Assembly (NCBI GenBank): GCA_905221605.1
Contig: CAJNDS010000446.1
Coordinates: 815,243-879,242, forward strand
Length of the DNA: 64,000 nt
Source of the DNA: Symbiodinium natans
Taxonomy: Eukaryota > Sar > Dinophyceae > Suessiales > Symbiodiniaceae
Direction: 5' to 3'
The notes under the pieces are model-generated. The model saw only the letters and a program-made list of their open reading frames with translations, searched no databases and had not been told where the DNA came from. Positions 1 to 10,120 of this stretch are shown here, piece after piece. The position numbers and the translations under genes were made by a program. How positions within the stretch are numbered: position 1 is the first letter of the stretch; each line of letters begins with the position of its first letter.

Positions 1-309
1 GTTTACGAAACAGGTTCTCGGGGTAGTTTCGGGTTTAGGGTTCGGGGTTGTAGGGTCTAGGATTCAGGGCTTCTTCGCCCTAAACCCCAAACTTTGAAAC
101 CCCCAACACCCTAAACGAACCCTAAACCCTAAACCCTAAACCCTAAGTCTCAACTGGCCGCTCGAAGCCTTCGGCTCAAGCTCGAGGTTCCTTAGCCTGG
201 GAATGTGGTCGTCTGGGTTGGCATACTGGGTAGGCCTTGGGATATCTTTTAGGGTTTAGGGTTTAGGGTTTAAAGGTTTAGGGTTTAGGGTTTAGGGTTT
301 GCTGGCTAG

Positions 310-400
310 GGCCTTTGGGATATGCGCCAGATTTTCCCGTGTTGGGCTTAAGAGGATCATATCTGGGAGCATCTCTCAGAGGGTTTTAAGGGCCATCGAG
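310..400 (+). repeat. MITE-like family D, partial copy
   Basis: Shares a core with copies at 4145, 13060, 26769 and 37588: a TTTCCC segment, then GGGTTTAAGAGGATCAT, then an AGAGGGTTTTAAGGGCCATC end. Non-coding, with no open frame of note. Confidence 0.6.
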
Positions 401-486
401 TTTAGGTGGCTTAGCTTAGGGCTTCTCTGTTCGAAGATCTGGGGCTTCTTGCACTCTTGGGGTTGAGGATGTCGGGCATAAGGTGT

Positions 487-570
487 AAACCCTAAACCCT
501 AAACCCTAAACCCTAAACCCTAAACCCTAAATCCTAAACCCTAAACCCTAAACCCTAAACCTTAAGTGTT
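487..570 (-). repeat. CCCTAAA array (about 12 units)
   Basis: Tandem telomere-type heptamers, C-rich strand on +, with one ATCCTAA variant. Confidence 0.95.
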
Positions 571-729
571 GGCTAAGAGTTTTCGGACTTAGGGCTCAAG
601 GTTTTGTTCTGCGCCCTGGAGACCTTGAGCCCCTTGGCCTCAAGAAAGTAAACCCTACACCCTTGGTTTAGGGTTTAGGGTTTAGGGTTTAGGGTTTAGG
701 GTTTAGGGTTTAGGGTTTAGGGGGCCACC

Positions 730-1190
730 CTTTTGCACAGCTTTGGCTTACCCCTACATGGAGCCCTGTAGCGAATGAGCCACAGCTACTCCAATCAGCC
801 TTTCAACCTGAAGTAACTCATACCGCAATTTGCACGCGCACCGCCCACAGTAGTTGGCATTCATTTGCGACGGCTGGGCGCCCACAGGCCACTGAAGCGA
901 TGAGCGTGAGTCCCTCCATAAACCGTTGAAGTTGCCCTAAACCCTAAACCCTACACCCTAAATCTTTATCCTTTAACCCTTGAGCCCTCGTTCAAGACCC
1001 AGAAGCCTGAGAACCGGAATCCCTACAGCCATGAATCCTACAGCCCAGCCTTGTCACCCCACATACCACGGCTCCCTGAAACAAAACTTACCTTCATTTC
1101 GGGTCCTTCGGGAAGCCCTAAACCCTGAACCCTAAACCCGGGCCTCTTTAGCGCCTGTCCTAAAGGGAGGGAGGACGAAGGTTCAGCGTG
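730..1190. other. Unique-sequence island without a recognisable gene
   Basis: Roughly 180 bases of GC-balanced non-repeat sequence (730-930) are followed by degenerate CCCTAAA-type units and short unique spacers. I see no convincing open frame or RNA gene. Confidence 0.4.
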
Positions 1191-1191
1191 T

Positions 1192-1269
1192 GGTTTAGGG
1201 TTTAGGGTTTAGGGTTTAGGGTTTAGGGTTTAGGGTTTAGGGTTTAGGGTTTAGGGTTTAGGGTTTAGT
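1192..1269 (+). repeat. TTTAGGG array (about 11 units)
   Basis: Uninterrupted perfect heptamers flanked by unique sequence on both sides. Confidence 0.96.
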
Positions 1270-2212
1270 GAAGAAGGGGCCCGGTGACGATACTCTCCAT
1301 ATCTAGGGGACGTATCGTTTTGCCTCAGACCCAGTACTTGTGACCGATTCCAGGGCCCTATTACTCTGCTTATTACTAGGGCGGTAGCCGGAAGGCCATA
1401 AACCCCGGTTTTTAGGGTTGGTCACGTTTAAGCCTGCGAAACCAAACAAGAGCACCTTCCCTAAGGATCCATGGACCTTTTATGGTTTTTACTTGGGCCT
1501 GAAGCTACTCCATAGGAACCATCTTCAAGGCCCAAGTATATATCATGGGCTTCCCGACTACCCCCTCTCTTCTACCCCCCCCCCCCCCCTAGGTTTCTCA
1601 TAAGCATAATTTAGGCGTTATCCCTAAATAGCCTTAATTATTCGGGTAACCCTGGGGCGGTTGGGGGGGGGGGGGGTGTAGAAAAGAGGGGGTTAGTAGG
1701 GGAAGCCCGTGAATATACTGTATATGCACCTGGAACCTTTGTTTTTCTCAAGGGTCTAGGGTTTAGGGTTTAGGGCCACTGGGGGCAGCCGAGGAGTCCA
1801 TTTCTTCGGGTTTCGAAATCCCTGGCAGGGATGCGAAGTCAAGGAACGTGTGGGGCACCTCTGCTCTCTTTCCGGTTTAGGGTTTAGGGTTTAGGGTTCA
1901 GGGTTTAGGGTTTAGGGAAGGTCACTCGAATCACCAGAAGCGCCAGGATTTTTCATGTTCCCACTCAAACACTCTGAGCCTGAAATGCTCGCCTGATCGA
2001 TTCTTGGTGTTTCAAGTTGGGGGACCTAAACACCGCAGTTGGGGTTCAAGGCTTAGGGTTACTTAAAACCCTAAACCCTAAACCCTAACTAAACCCAAAA
2101 CCCGATTTTTTGATGGATGCCTCTGGAGAGGTGGCATTTGGCAAGCATGCCTTGCGCGCAGAATAACAACTTGTCCGGGCCCTCGTGGGGCTGCTGTGGG
2201 ATTGCATGGCGT

Positions 2213-2337
2213 CTAGGGTTCAGGGTTCAGGGTTCAGGGTTCAGGGTTTAGGGTTTAGGGTTTAGGGTTTAGGGTTTAGGGTTTAGGGTTTAGGGTTTAG
2301 GGTTTAGGGTTTAGGGTTTAGGGTTTGGGTTTAGGGT
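2213..2337 (+). repeat. TTTAGGG array with a TTCAGGG block
   Basis: Begins with four consecutive TTCAGGG variants, then more than a dozen canonical units. The clustering of identical variants indicates local duplication of units. Confidence 0.95.
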
Positions 2338-3056
2338 TCCTCATTGGGTATAGGGTCGCCATGTCTTAGAGGCGGCATGCGGGTGTGGGGGGGGGGATTA
2401 GGGTTCGAGTTTAGAGTTCAGGTTTTAGGGTTTAGGGTTTAGGGTTTAGGGTTCAGAGCATCCAAAAATAGGTGAGCTGTTTTGTCCCCCGCTTCTAATT
2501 CTTAACATCCCTTCCTGGGCAGAGAGGGTGTATTTAGGTTCGTCGGGTTTATCCAAGGAACTGACCAGTATCCCTAAACCCTAAACCCTAAACCCTAAAC
2601 CCTAAACCCTAAGAAAACTGTGGCCAAGGGAAATTCCAGGGCCCCTGTCCTTGCAGGAGGCCAGTAGGCGCATGTGGGGACATGGAACACTAAACCCCCA
2701 ATTCCTTGAATTCCTAAACCCTAAACCCTAAACCCTAAACCCTAAACCCCAAACCCTAAGCCTTCAACCCTAAATCCAGTCCTCAGCATGCAAGGATCGC
2801 TTCCTTTCTGGCCTTCTGCCTGAGCGGTGACCCCAGTTCCGATGCGGAGTCCTTTTCTCAAAGTCCCAGACCCTCAGCCCTAAACCCTAAACCCTAAACT
2901 CTGGACACTCAAACCTGCTTGGTAGTTAAGTGCCCTAGAGGGTCAATTGTACTATAGGGGCCTTAGTAACTAGAATAGGGTTTTGGGGCTTATTGTAGTC
3001 TGATTATCAAGGGGCCATAGGGGAATGCTCTTAGTACTTCTTCCGGCCACAAGGCT

Positions 3057-3356
3057 TAGGGCTTGGGGTTTAGGGTTTGGGGTTTAGGGTTTAGGGTTTA
3101 GGGTTTAGGGTTTAGGGGTTTAGGGTTTAGGGTCTTAAGTAGGTCCCACATAGCATGGGGGCCCAAGTCCATACCTTTTGTGGGCCCTTCGGGACAGGGT
3201 TTAGGGTTTAGGGTCTAGGGTCTAGGGTCTAGGGTTTAGGGTTTAGTAGGGTTTAGGGTTTAGGGTTTAGGGTCTAGGGTCTAGGGTCTAGAGTTTAGGG
3301 TTTAGGGTTTAGGGTCTAGGGTTTAGGGTTCAGGGTTTAGGGTTTAGAGTCAACTT
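3057..3356 (+). repeat. Mixed TTTAGGG / TCTAGGG arrays
   Basis: Two tracts separated by about 60 bp. The second alternates blocks of TTTAGGG with three-unit blocks of TCTAGGG, the same pattern as at 41.7 kb. Confidence 0.93.
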
Positions 3357-3905
3357 CAGAGCTTCAGTTGCTGCAAAGGCGCTTCCGTTTCTTTGACTCG
3401 GGGCTTGAAAAGAGTCTTTGCTGGGGTGCTGACTGGGTCATTGTTGAACATCATGTTACAAATTTACTAGGACCGGAACCCCTTAAAACCAAAAACGGTG
3501 CCCTTCTTATTCCTAGGCTACTCCCGGGTCTAGTTTATGAATTCTAAAACCCAATAAGGAACAAACATGATCATTGTGAATGAACCCCAACAATGGTGCA
3601 GTTGAGAAGAGGGTTTGGGGTCTAAGGGCTTCAGGGTTTGGGGTGTAGAGGAGGGAGTTGCTTGTGGGAGTCATTCTTCAAGTTTGCGAACATCTTCCTG
3701 GGATTCACCTAGATCGGGCAGCCTGCCCTGGCATGGTTGTTTGGGTTGCGATTCACCCTCCCAGCTACACCCAAATTACCCAATATTATGGTTCGTGTAG
3801 CACTCTACAGGCCACTACTACGCATGCGCATTATCTAGGAATTCCCTGGCAAGTACCTGAACGCAAACAGACCGTAGCGCTGTTTCCTGATGCATTCAGG
3901 GAAGT
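3357..3905. other. Unique island, no supported gene
   Basis: About 550 bases of non-telomeric sequence with overlapping open frames of 61 and 84 codons. These lack splice-flanked structure or a recognisable motif, so they are not annotated as coding. The GGTGCCCTTCTTATTCCTAG stretch near 3500 resembles a MITE-like segment also present near 22690. Confidence 0.35.
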
Positions 3906-4144
3906 ACCCTAAACCCTAAACCCTAAACCCTAAACCCTAAACCCCAAACCCTAAACCCTAAACCATCATGGCATGTCATGGAAGCCCGAAGGGCCCATGT
4001 ACCCAGACAGCCCACAATTGGGCTAGGGCTTCCCATGGGGCAGCCGCCGGGGCCCAAGTATGTACCTAGGTAGGTGCCTGGTTTAGGGTTTAGGGTTTAG
4101 GGTTTAGGGTTTAGGGTTTAGGGTTTAGGGTTTAGCGTTTAGAC

Positions 4145-4210
4145 TCGTTGGGTTTAAGAGGATCATGTTCAGGAATATGTTTCAAAGGGTTTTTAAAGGG
4201 CCATCCTGAT
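4145..4210 (+). repeat. MITE-like family D, partial copy abutting a telomere-type array
   Basis: Contains GGGTTTAAGAGGATCATGTT and ends AAAGGGCCATCCTGA. The left side is cut by the TTTAGGG tract at 4080-4140. Confidence 0.6.
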
Positions 4211-4219
4211 ACTTTGTAG

Positions 4220-4313
4220 GTACTTGGAGGTTCATTGGTACTTAAAACCACGACTATAAGTCTACTTGTAACCTACTTAGAGGACTTAGGGGCTTATACG
4301 TACCTCCAAGTAG
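4220..4313. repeat. MITE-like family B copy (short)
   Basis: Inverted ends ACTTGGAGGTTCAT and ACGTACCTCCAAGT flank a ~70-bp interior rich in CTTATAA-type words. Other copies are at 9856, 20407, 23969, 41215 and 62261. Confidence 0.8.
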
Positions 4314-4721
4314 ATGAACCCTTTGGGAAAGCCCAGGTCTTGGCGCTGTGGCTATAGCCGCCTTTGAGATCAGCAAGGTCGAACAGGCATTCCGCTCGGG
4401 GGTTTGTAGCGTTCGACAGCTTCAACCCCAAACCCGTACCACGCCTGAACCCTACTAAGCCCCTAAACTGGGACCAAAAAATCCCTAAGGCCCTAGGGGC
4501 TTGAGGTTTGAGGTGTCGGTGTAGGGTTTAGAGTTTAGGGCTAAGGTTTAGGGTATAATAGGGTTCCGGATCTACGTGTTAGAGTTTAGGGTTTACAGGG
4601 TTGTAGGTTTGGAGGGTGTAGGGTTTCGGCTTTATGTTTCTCGGCTCGGGGTTTGCCTTGGTTTTGTTAATGAGGGGGGGGTTTAGGGTTTAGGCTTTAG
4701 GGTTTAGGGGCTAGGGGGAGT

Positions 4722-4829
4722 TTCATGGGCCCATAATATGGTCCCTTGCCTCCTTTAAAGCGTTCTGATATATGGGAAGGGGCATGTAAGGGCTACCCTT
4801 TTAAGGGCCCATACTAAGGGACCATGTAT
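4722..4829. repeat. MITE-like family C copy
   Basis: Left part carries ATATGGTCCCTTGCCTCCTT and right part GGGCCCATACTAAGGGACCA. The ends are inverted relative to each other. Related copies are at 8482, 21774, 22770 and 29845. Confidence 0.75.
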
Positions 4830-4837
4830 AAAACCCT

Positions 4838-4903
4838 AACCCTAAACCGTAAACCCTAAACCCTAAACCCTAAACGGTTTAGGGTTTAGGGTTTAGGGTT
4901 TAA
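4838..4903. repeat. Diverging telomere-type inverted junction
   Basis: About four CCCTAAA units run directly into about four TTTAGGG units through a CGG joint. Orientation is C-strand then G-strand, the opposite of an end-to-end chromosome fusion. Confidence 0.9.
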
Positions 4904-5083
4904 GGCATTGGGTGGAAGACGAACATGTTTAGGAAGGTTTCGTCAGACGGAATTTACGGGCCATCCTAGCCAACATGTTTGAGGCCCATCTCTGAGTAAA
5001 GCCACATATTTGGAGCGATGGCGAACCCTGTATACTTAGACCACAACAAGAAGCATACCCAGGTTCTGTAGGTGTAATTCCGT

Positions 5084-5170
5084 TCCCTAAACCCTAAACC
5101 CTAAACCCTAAACCCTAAACCCTAAACCCTAAACCCTAAACCCTAAACCCTAAACCCTAAACCCTAAACC
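5084..5170 (-). repeat. CCCTAAA array (12 units)
   Basis: Perfect tandem heptamers directly upstream of an exon-like island. Confidence 0.96.
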
Positions 5171-5185
5171 CCCCGAACCTCGAAG

Positions 5186-5257
5186 GCCTTTCAGTCCATG
5201 GGACGCGGGTCCCCACTGCGCGATGCGTCCACCCGGACGGTGCTTGCGGCCGCAGAG
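5186..5257 (+). CDS. Isolated exon-like island, unknown protein
   Basis: An acceptor-like CGAAG|G is followed by 24 open codons of balanced composition (reading AFQSMGRGSPLRDAS and onward, ending AAAE), after which a TTTAGGG tract begins at once. Third positions are GC-rich, unlike the flanks. I do not recognise the protein and could not find adjoining exons. It could be a relic exon or a chance open frame. Confidence 0.35.
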
Positions 5258-5670
5258 GGGTTTAGGGTTTAGGGTTTAGGGTTTAAGGTTTAAGGGTTTC
5301 GGGTTTAGGGTTTAGGGGGGTTAAGGGTTTAGGGTTTAGTTGAGGGGTTTTAAACCACTCCCCTAAATTGGGGGGTTAGGGTTTAGGGGTTTAGGGGTTT
5401 AGGGTTTAGGGGGTTTAGGGGTTTGGGGGTTTAGGGGTTTAAGGGTTTAGGCTTTAGGCCTTAGGGTTTAGGGTTGGATGTGGGCGTAGAGTGTCAACAC
5501 ATGGAAGCAACTGCGTGCCAGGCACATGAAAGCAACTGCGTGCCAGGTTTGCCTACTCCAAGGTATGCAAGCCTGAACCCCGAAAGCCCTAAATCCGAAA
5601 CCCTAAGCCCTAAACCCTAAACCCTAAACCCTAAACCCTAAAACCCTGAACCCCAAAACCCTGAAACCCT

Positions 5671-5797
5671 AAACCCTTTTCAGGGGTCCGCTTGGCCCCA
5701 GCTGTCGCTGTCTCGAGTTGAGTTTTTGCAGGGGTTCGCGTGAAGCGAAGTCTTCAACCATTCAAGGGAGTCCTACTCGGACCCCTGAAAAGGGTTT
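5671..5797. repeat. Hairpin element with perfect 20-bp terminal inverted repeats
   Basis: AAACCCTTTTCAGGGGTCCG at the left and its exact reverse complement at 5778-5797 enclose about 87 bp. The outer three bases of each end are telomere-like. A related CGGACCCCT word recurs at 5910. Non-coding and MITE-sized. Confidence 0.85.
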
Positions 5798-6670
5798 AGG
5801 GCTTTAGGGTTTTAGGGGGTTTAGGGTTTTAGGGTTTAGGGTTTTGCGGTTTAGGGTTTTAGGGTTGTAGGGTTTAGGGCTTAGGGTTTCAGGGGAGGCA
5901 TTCTCGGACCCCTATCGATGTTCCCTTAAGACTGCGCTTCTAAGTTTTCGGGTTAGGGTTTAGCTCTTCTAAATTTCCGGTTAAGGCTTTACAGGGTTTA
6001 GGGTTTAGGGTTTAGGGTTTCAGGGTAGACTTGAACTCTCCCTGGAAGCTGGACAAGTAAAGCACACCCCGCTGCGGAAACCGGAGTGCACACCGAGCCC
6101 AAGCTGATGCCAGCACGTGAACGCCCGTGTGCTACCCTGAACCCTAAACCGTGAACCCTAAACCCTGAACCCTGAACCCTGATAACCCTAAACCTAAGCC
6201 CTAAACCCGAAACAGTGAACCCCTAACCCTAAACCCTGAACCCTGAGAACCCTAAACCTTAACCCTGATAACCCTTAGGGATCAGGTTAAGGGTCTATAG
6301 AGTTTGACTCCAAGTATTAGCATGGTTAAACAACAATCCGTAGCTACATCCTGCGGACCCTAAGCTCTCAGGGACCCAAACCCTAAACCCCCAAAACTCC
6401 AAACCCTTAATTCCCAAAAGTGCTTAGTCCCGAATGCCTTAATGCCTAAGCCCCGAAACACCCAAAATTCCCGAACTCTAAAGCTTTGACAGCACTTAAC
6501 ACCCTTAGCTCTTTTCAACCAAAGAGCAGTCCTCTTGGTTCAAGGGGTTCGGGGTTTAGGGTTTAGGGTTTAAAGTTACATAGGCTGAGCTTCTCGGAGC
6601 ACGACCTTATTAGAACTTAGTAACCCTTGACAGGTATACCAGTTGTGTTTCAGCCTCTTCGTGAATGCTG

Positions 6671-6717
6671 TCGGCTTCTTCAACATCTGCGCGCGCCTGA
6701 GGATCTCGTGATCGTTC
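6671..6717 (+). CDS. Possible exon, hydrophobic peptide
   Basis: A TGTGTTTCAG acceptor-like end precedes a short frame reading LFVNAVGFFNICARLR, followed by GATCTC, which could serve as a GA donor. Too short for assignment; a membrane segment is possible. Confidence 0.25.
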
Positions 6718-7017
6718 AGGGTTTTAAGGTTTAGGTTTAGGGTTAAGGTTTAGCGTTTAGGGTTTAGCTTTTAGGGTTGTTTTACGTCTTCTAGGGGCTT
6801 CAACATACAATGGATAATAAGCCCTAAACCCTAAGCACTAACCGTTTTAGGGCTTCTTAGGGATCTCAATCCCAAACCCTAAGCCCCAAACCCCCAATCC
6901 CTAAACCCTAAACCCCAAACCCCAAACCCTAAACCAAACATCCTACGCCCCTGGACTCCCAAAGGTACCCATGGCCTACAACCCAACAAGGGCATGTCGG
7001 GGATTGGTTTTAGGGTT

Positions 7018-7190
7018 GAGGGTTTCGGGTTTAGGGTCTGGGGTTTAGGGTTTAGGGTTTGGGGTTTAGGGTTTCGGGTTTAGGGTTTAGGGTTTGGGGT
7101 TTAGGGTTTGGGGTTTAGGGTTTAGGGTTTGGGGTTTAGGGTTTGGGGTTTAGGGTTTAGGGTTTAGGGTTTCGGGTTTAGCTAGGGTTT
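7018..7190 (+). repeat. TTTAGGG / TTTGGGG / TTTCGGG mixed array
   Basis: About 24 units in which TTTGGGG and TTTCGGG variants alternate regularly with canonical ones. Confidence 0.93.
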
Positions 7191-7740
7191 AGGGGTGTTT
7201 ATGCCTTCGGTTTGTTCGTGGCCATCCTCGTGTGCACGAGTTGGCTCATCCCGGTTGCCTCGTCCCACCTTCAGAAGCAGGCATTTGTGGCTTGCCCTCT
7301 TTCGGAGCAGTTAGGTGCTAGGTTTCGCACCGCCCTCAGAAGTAGGAGCCGTACGACACAACACACAACTCTTGTCCTGCTATCCACCAGGCACACAACT
7401 TAGGGAGGTTTAGGGTTTCGGGTTTAGGGTTTAGGGTTTCCGGACTTAGGGATGTGTATAGGGTTTCAAGTTTAAAGCCCTTAACACACGGATGCTCTGC
7501 TGGCTCCAGTTGCTGGACTGTTGCTAGCTAAAAGTCTTAGACACCCGAAACAGCCCCCTAAAATTAGGGGTTCAGGGTTTTGGGGTTCAGGGTTTAGGGT
7601 TTAGGGTTTAGGTCTCAGGGTTTAGGGTGGCTTACCCTACAGATCCTGAACCCAACATACGGCTGCGGATCTCTTTAGGGTTTCGACTGTTTTAGGGTTT
7701 TGGGGTTTGCCCTCACCCGGCTCCCACACCTTATAAATAG

Positions 7741-7890
7741 GCTAAACCCTAAACCCTAAACCCTAAACCCTAAACCCTAAACCCCAAACCCCAAACCCCA
7801 AACCTAAACCCTAAACCCTAAACCCTAACCCCTAACCCTAAACCCTAAACCCCAAACCCCAAACCCCAAACCCTAAACCCTAAACCCTAA
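7741..7890 (-). repeat. CCCTAAA / CCCCAAA array (about 21 units)
   Basis: Canonical units with two blocks of consecutive CCCCAAA variants. It is followed by a ~130-bp GC-rich unique island (7900-8030) with open frames but no recognisable motif. Confidence 0.93.
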
Positions 7891-8481
7891 ATATGGGGGG
7901 TGTTTGATCTCCGAAAGACGCTGAGGCGTCCATGCAGCCGCGATGCTCTCAAGCGTTTGCCCCCGCGCCATGGTTAGGTGCATGCATGGAAGCCCCGGGC
8001 CCAAAGTCTGCTTTCTACAGTGAGGGCTTAGGGTTTAGGGTTTAGGGTTTAGGGTTTAGGGTTTAGAAATCAACACCCAGCGTGGTTGGGCTTTCTCAGA
8101 AGCCTACAAGGGCTGTCTGGTAACAAACCACAAAACATGATGGTTTGGGAGGCAGCTTAGCTCTCAGCACTAAGCCGACAATCCTGTAAGCCCGGGCTCC
8201 TTCAAACTAAAATTCCAAAACCCTCCAAATCACAAAACCCCAGACCCCTATAAACTCAACCCCATGAACACTCGAAAGCCTTCTACGCCCTAGACAGTTC
8301 TATGTTTAATATCAAAACCCTACGAAGCCACGGACGCCCTCATGGCCGTTTGCCTGGAGGTGGCACTGATAAGTGGCAAGAGGGCCAAGGTGGAGGCTGA
8401 GCCGAGCTGGCTCCTGGAGAGGGTATCGAGTTCGCAATTTTGGGTTTAGGGTTTAGATCATTTTTTGGTGTCGTTTTTCTG

Positions 8482-8561
8482 AGGGTAGTTAATCTGGTCC
8501 CTAAGAGGTATATCAGGGGTCCCTTTTTCAGGGCCCATGCTAAGGGGGCCATGAAACTGCC
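8482..8561. repeat. MITE-like family C, partial copy
   Basis: TCTGGTCCCTAAG at the left and CAGGGCCCATGCTAAGGGGG at the right match the family C ends. The interior is shortened. Confidence 0.6.
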
Positions 8562-9020
8562 CTCAGAGTTTTGGTAGGTTCAGCAGGCTTGCTTGCAAGG
8601 TGTATGGAGTCCCTTCCAAGCCTGGGAACAGAGATTGTGAGCAGGGTGCAGGCACCTCACCTCTTTCATCCTGGCTTGTTTCTGTGCGCATGCTGCGTGT
8701 ACTGTTGGCCCTAAACCCTGAACCCTTAAGCCTAAGCCCGAAACCCTAAACCCTAAAAGCCCCTAAACCCTTCATCCTAAACCCCTAAACCCTACCCAAG
8801 TAATTTTTAAGAAGCACCAACGGATTTCACGCCCCCGTGTACACAGCCAGCTCACAGCACATGCTGCAACGAGCGCCGAAAACCCTATTACAGTCGGGTT
8901 TGCAGGGTTTCGGGTTCAGGGTAGCCCTAAACCCTAAACTCTAAACCCTAAACCCTAAACCCTAAATCCTTCATAAACCCCATTAGGGTATTCCTTCAAA
9001 AGCTCTAAGCCCATAAAGCC

Positions 9021-10087
9021 ATGACCGGAGAAGCTCAGGTGAGAAATCAGGCTCGCTGCACCCTGGGCTGCGGCTCCGGCGTCTTGCTGGGACCTTCCGG
9101 AGCCCTGGCGTGCTTTTTTATTGGTGTTTTTTATTTTTTTTAAACCCTAAACCCTAAACCCTAAACCCTAAAGGCCCCAAAGCCCAGGAGACTTCTTGGC
9201 AAAAACTGCCAGCGTAGCCGACGCCGGCTTGCGAACCGGGGATGTCCTGACCCTCCACATTGGGGAGGTGGAGTTGCAGCTGAGAGCACGTTCCAAAAGA
9301 TAGAGTTTGGGGGTTTAGGGTTTAGGGTTGAGGGTTGAGGGTTTAGGGTTTAGGGTTTAGGGTTTAGAGTTTAGGGCTAGGGTTTAGGGTCTTAAACTTG
9401 AGGGGCTTGGGGTTAACTAGGGTCTTCAGGGTCCTGCATCTTAAACTAGATCATTGCTTCGAGAATGGGCCAGCTGACGTTGTGCTCAGAAGAGTGGCTC
9501 CCTACACCCTAAAAAACCCTAAACCCTAAACCCTAAACCCTAAACCCTAAACCCTAAACCCTACCCCTAAACCCTGAACCCTAAACCCTATTAGAAGCTC
9601 ATGTTTCAAGTGGGGTTCAGGTGCGGGTCGCCGCGACTCAGCGGGCGTTTGCCGCCCTCCTGGCCGACGGCTCCGTCGCAACCTGGGGTGACCCGAAGCT
9701 CGGTGCTGACCTTAGGGTTTAGGGTTTTACGGTTTAGGGTTTAGGGTTTAGGGTTTAGGGACCCAAGGCCGAGAAGATTTGGAACCAAGAGTTGCTTTAG
9801 GGTTTAGGATTTTTGGGTTTAGGGTTTTAGGGTTTGGCAGTTTGGGGGTTTACCTTACTTGGAGGTTCATGGTGCTTGGTAGCCCAATTAGAACTGTACT
9901 TCTAACACAATTATGACTCTGTTGGGAGCTTCTTAAGGGGCTTATAAGTGGGTTATAACTACGCTTATAATTGGGTTATAAGTACCTTGAACCTTCAAGT
10001 AGGAGCTGGGTAGTTAACGCTTAACCTTTTCGGTTTAGGGTTTAGGGTTTCGGTCTTAGGGTTTACAGTTTAGGGTTTAGGGTTGTA

Positions 10088-10120
<33 letters not shown>

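Noticed and set aside
1-600. The left end of the window as a true chromosome telomere
   Set aside because: Arrays are short, switch orientation and are separated by unique DNA; the same pattern continues across the whole window.
7212-7403. 63-codon frame with a hydrophobic start (LFVAILVCTSWLIPVASS)
   Set aside because: It could be a membrane exon, but there is no acceptor or donor context, the initiator is not ATG, and it is flanked by telomere-type repeats on both sides.
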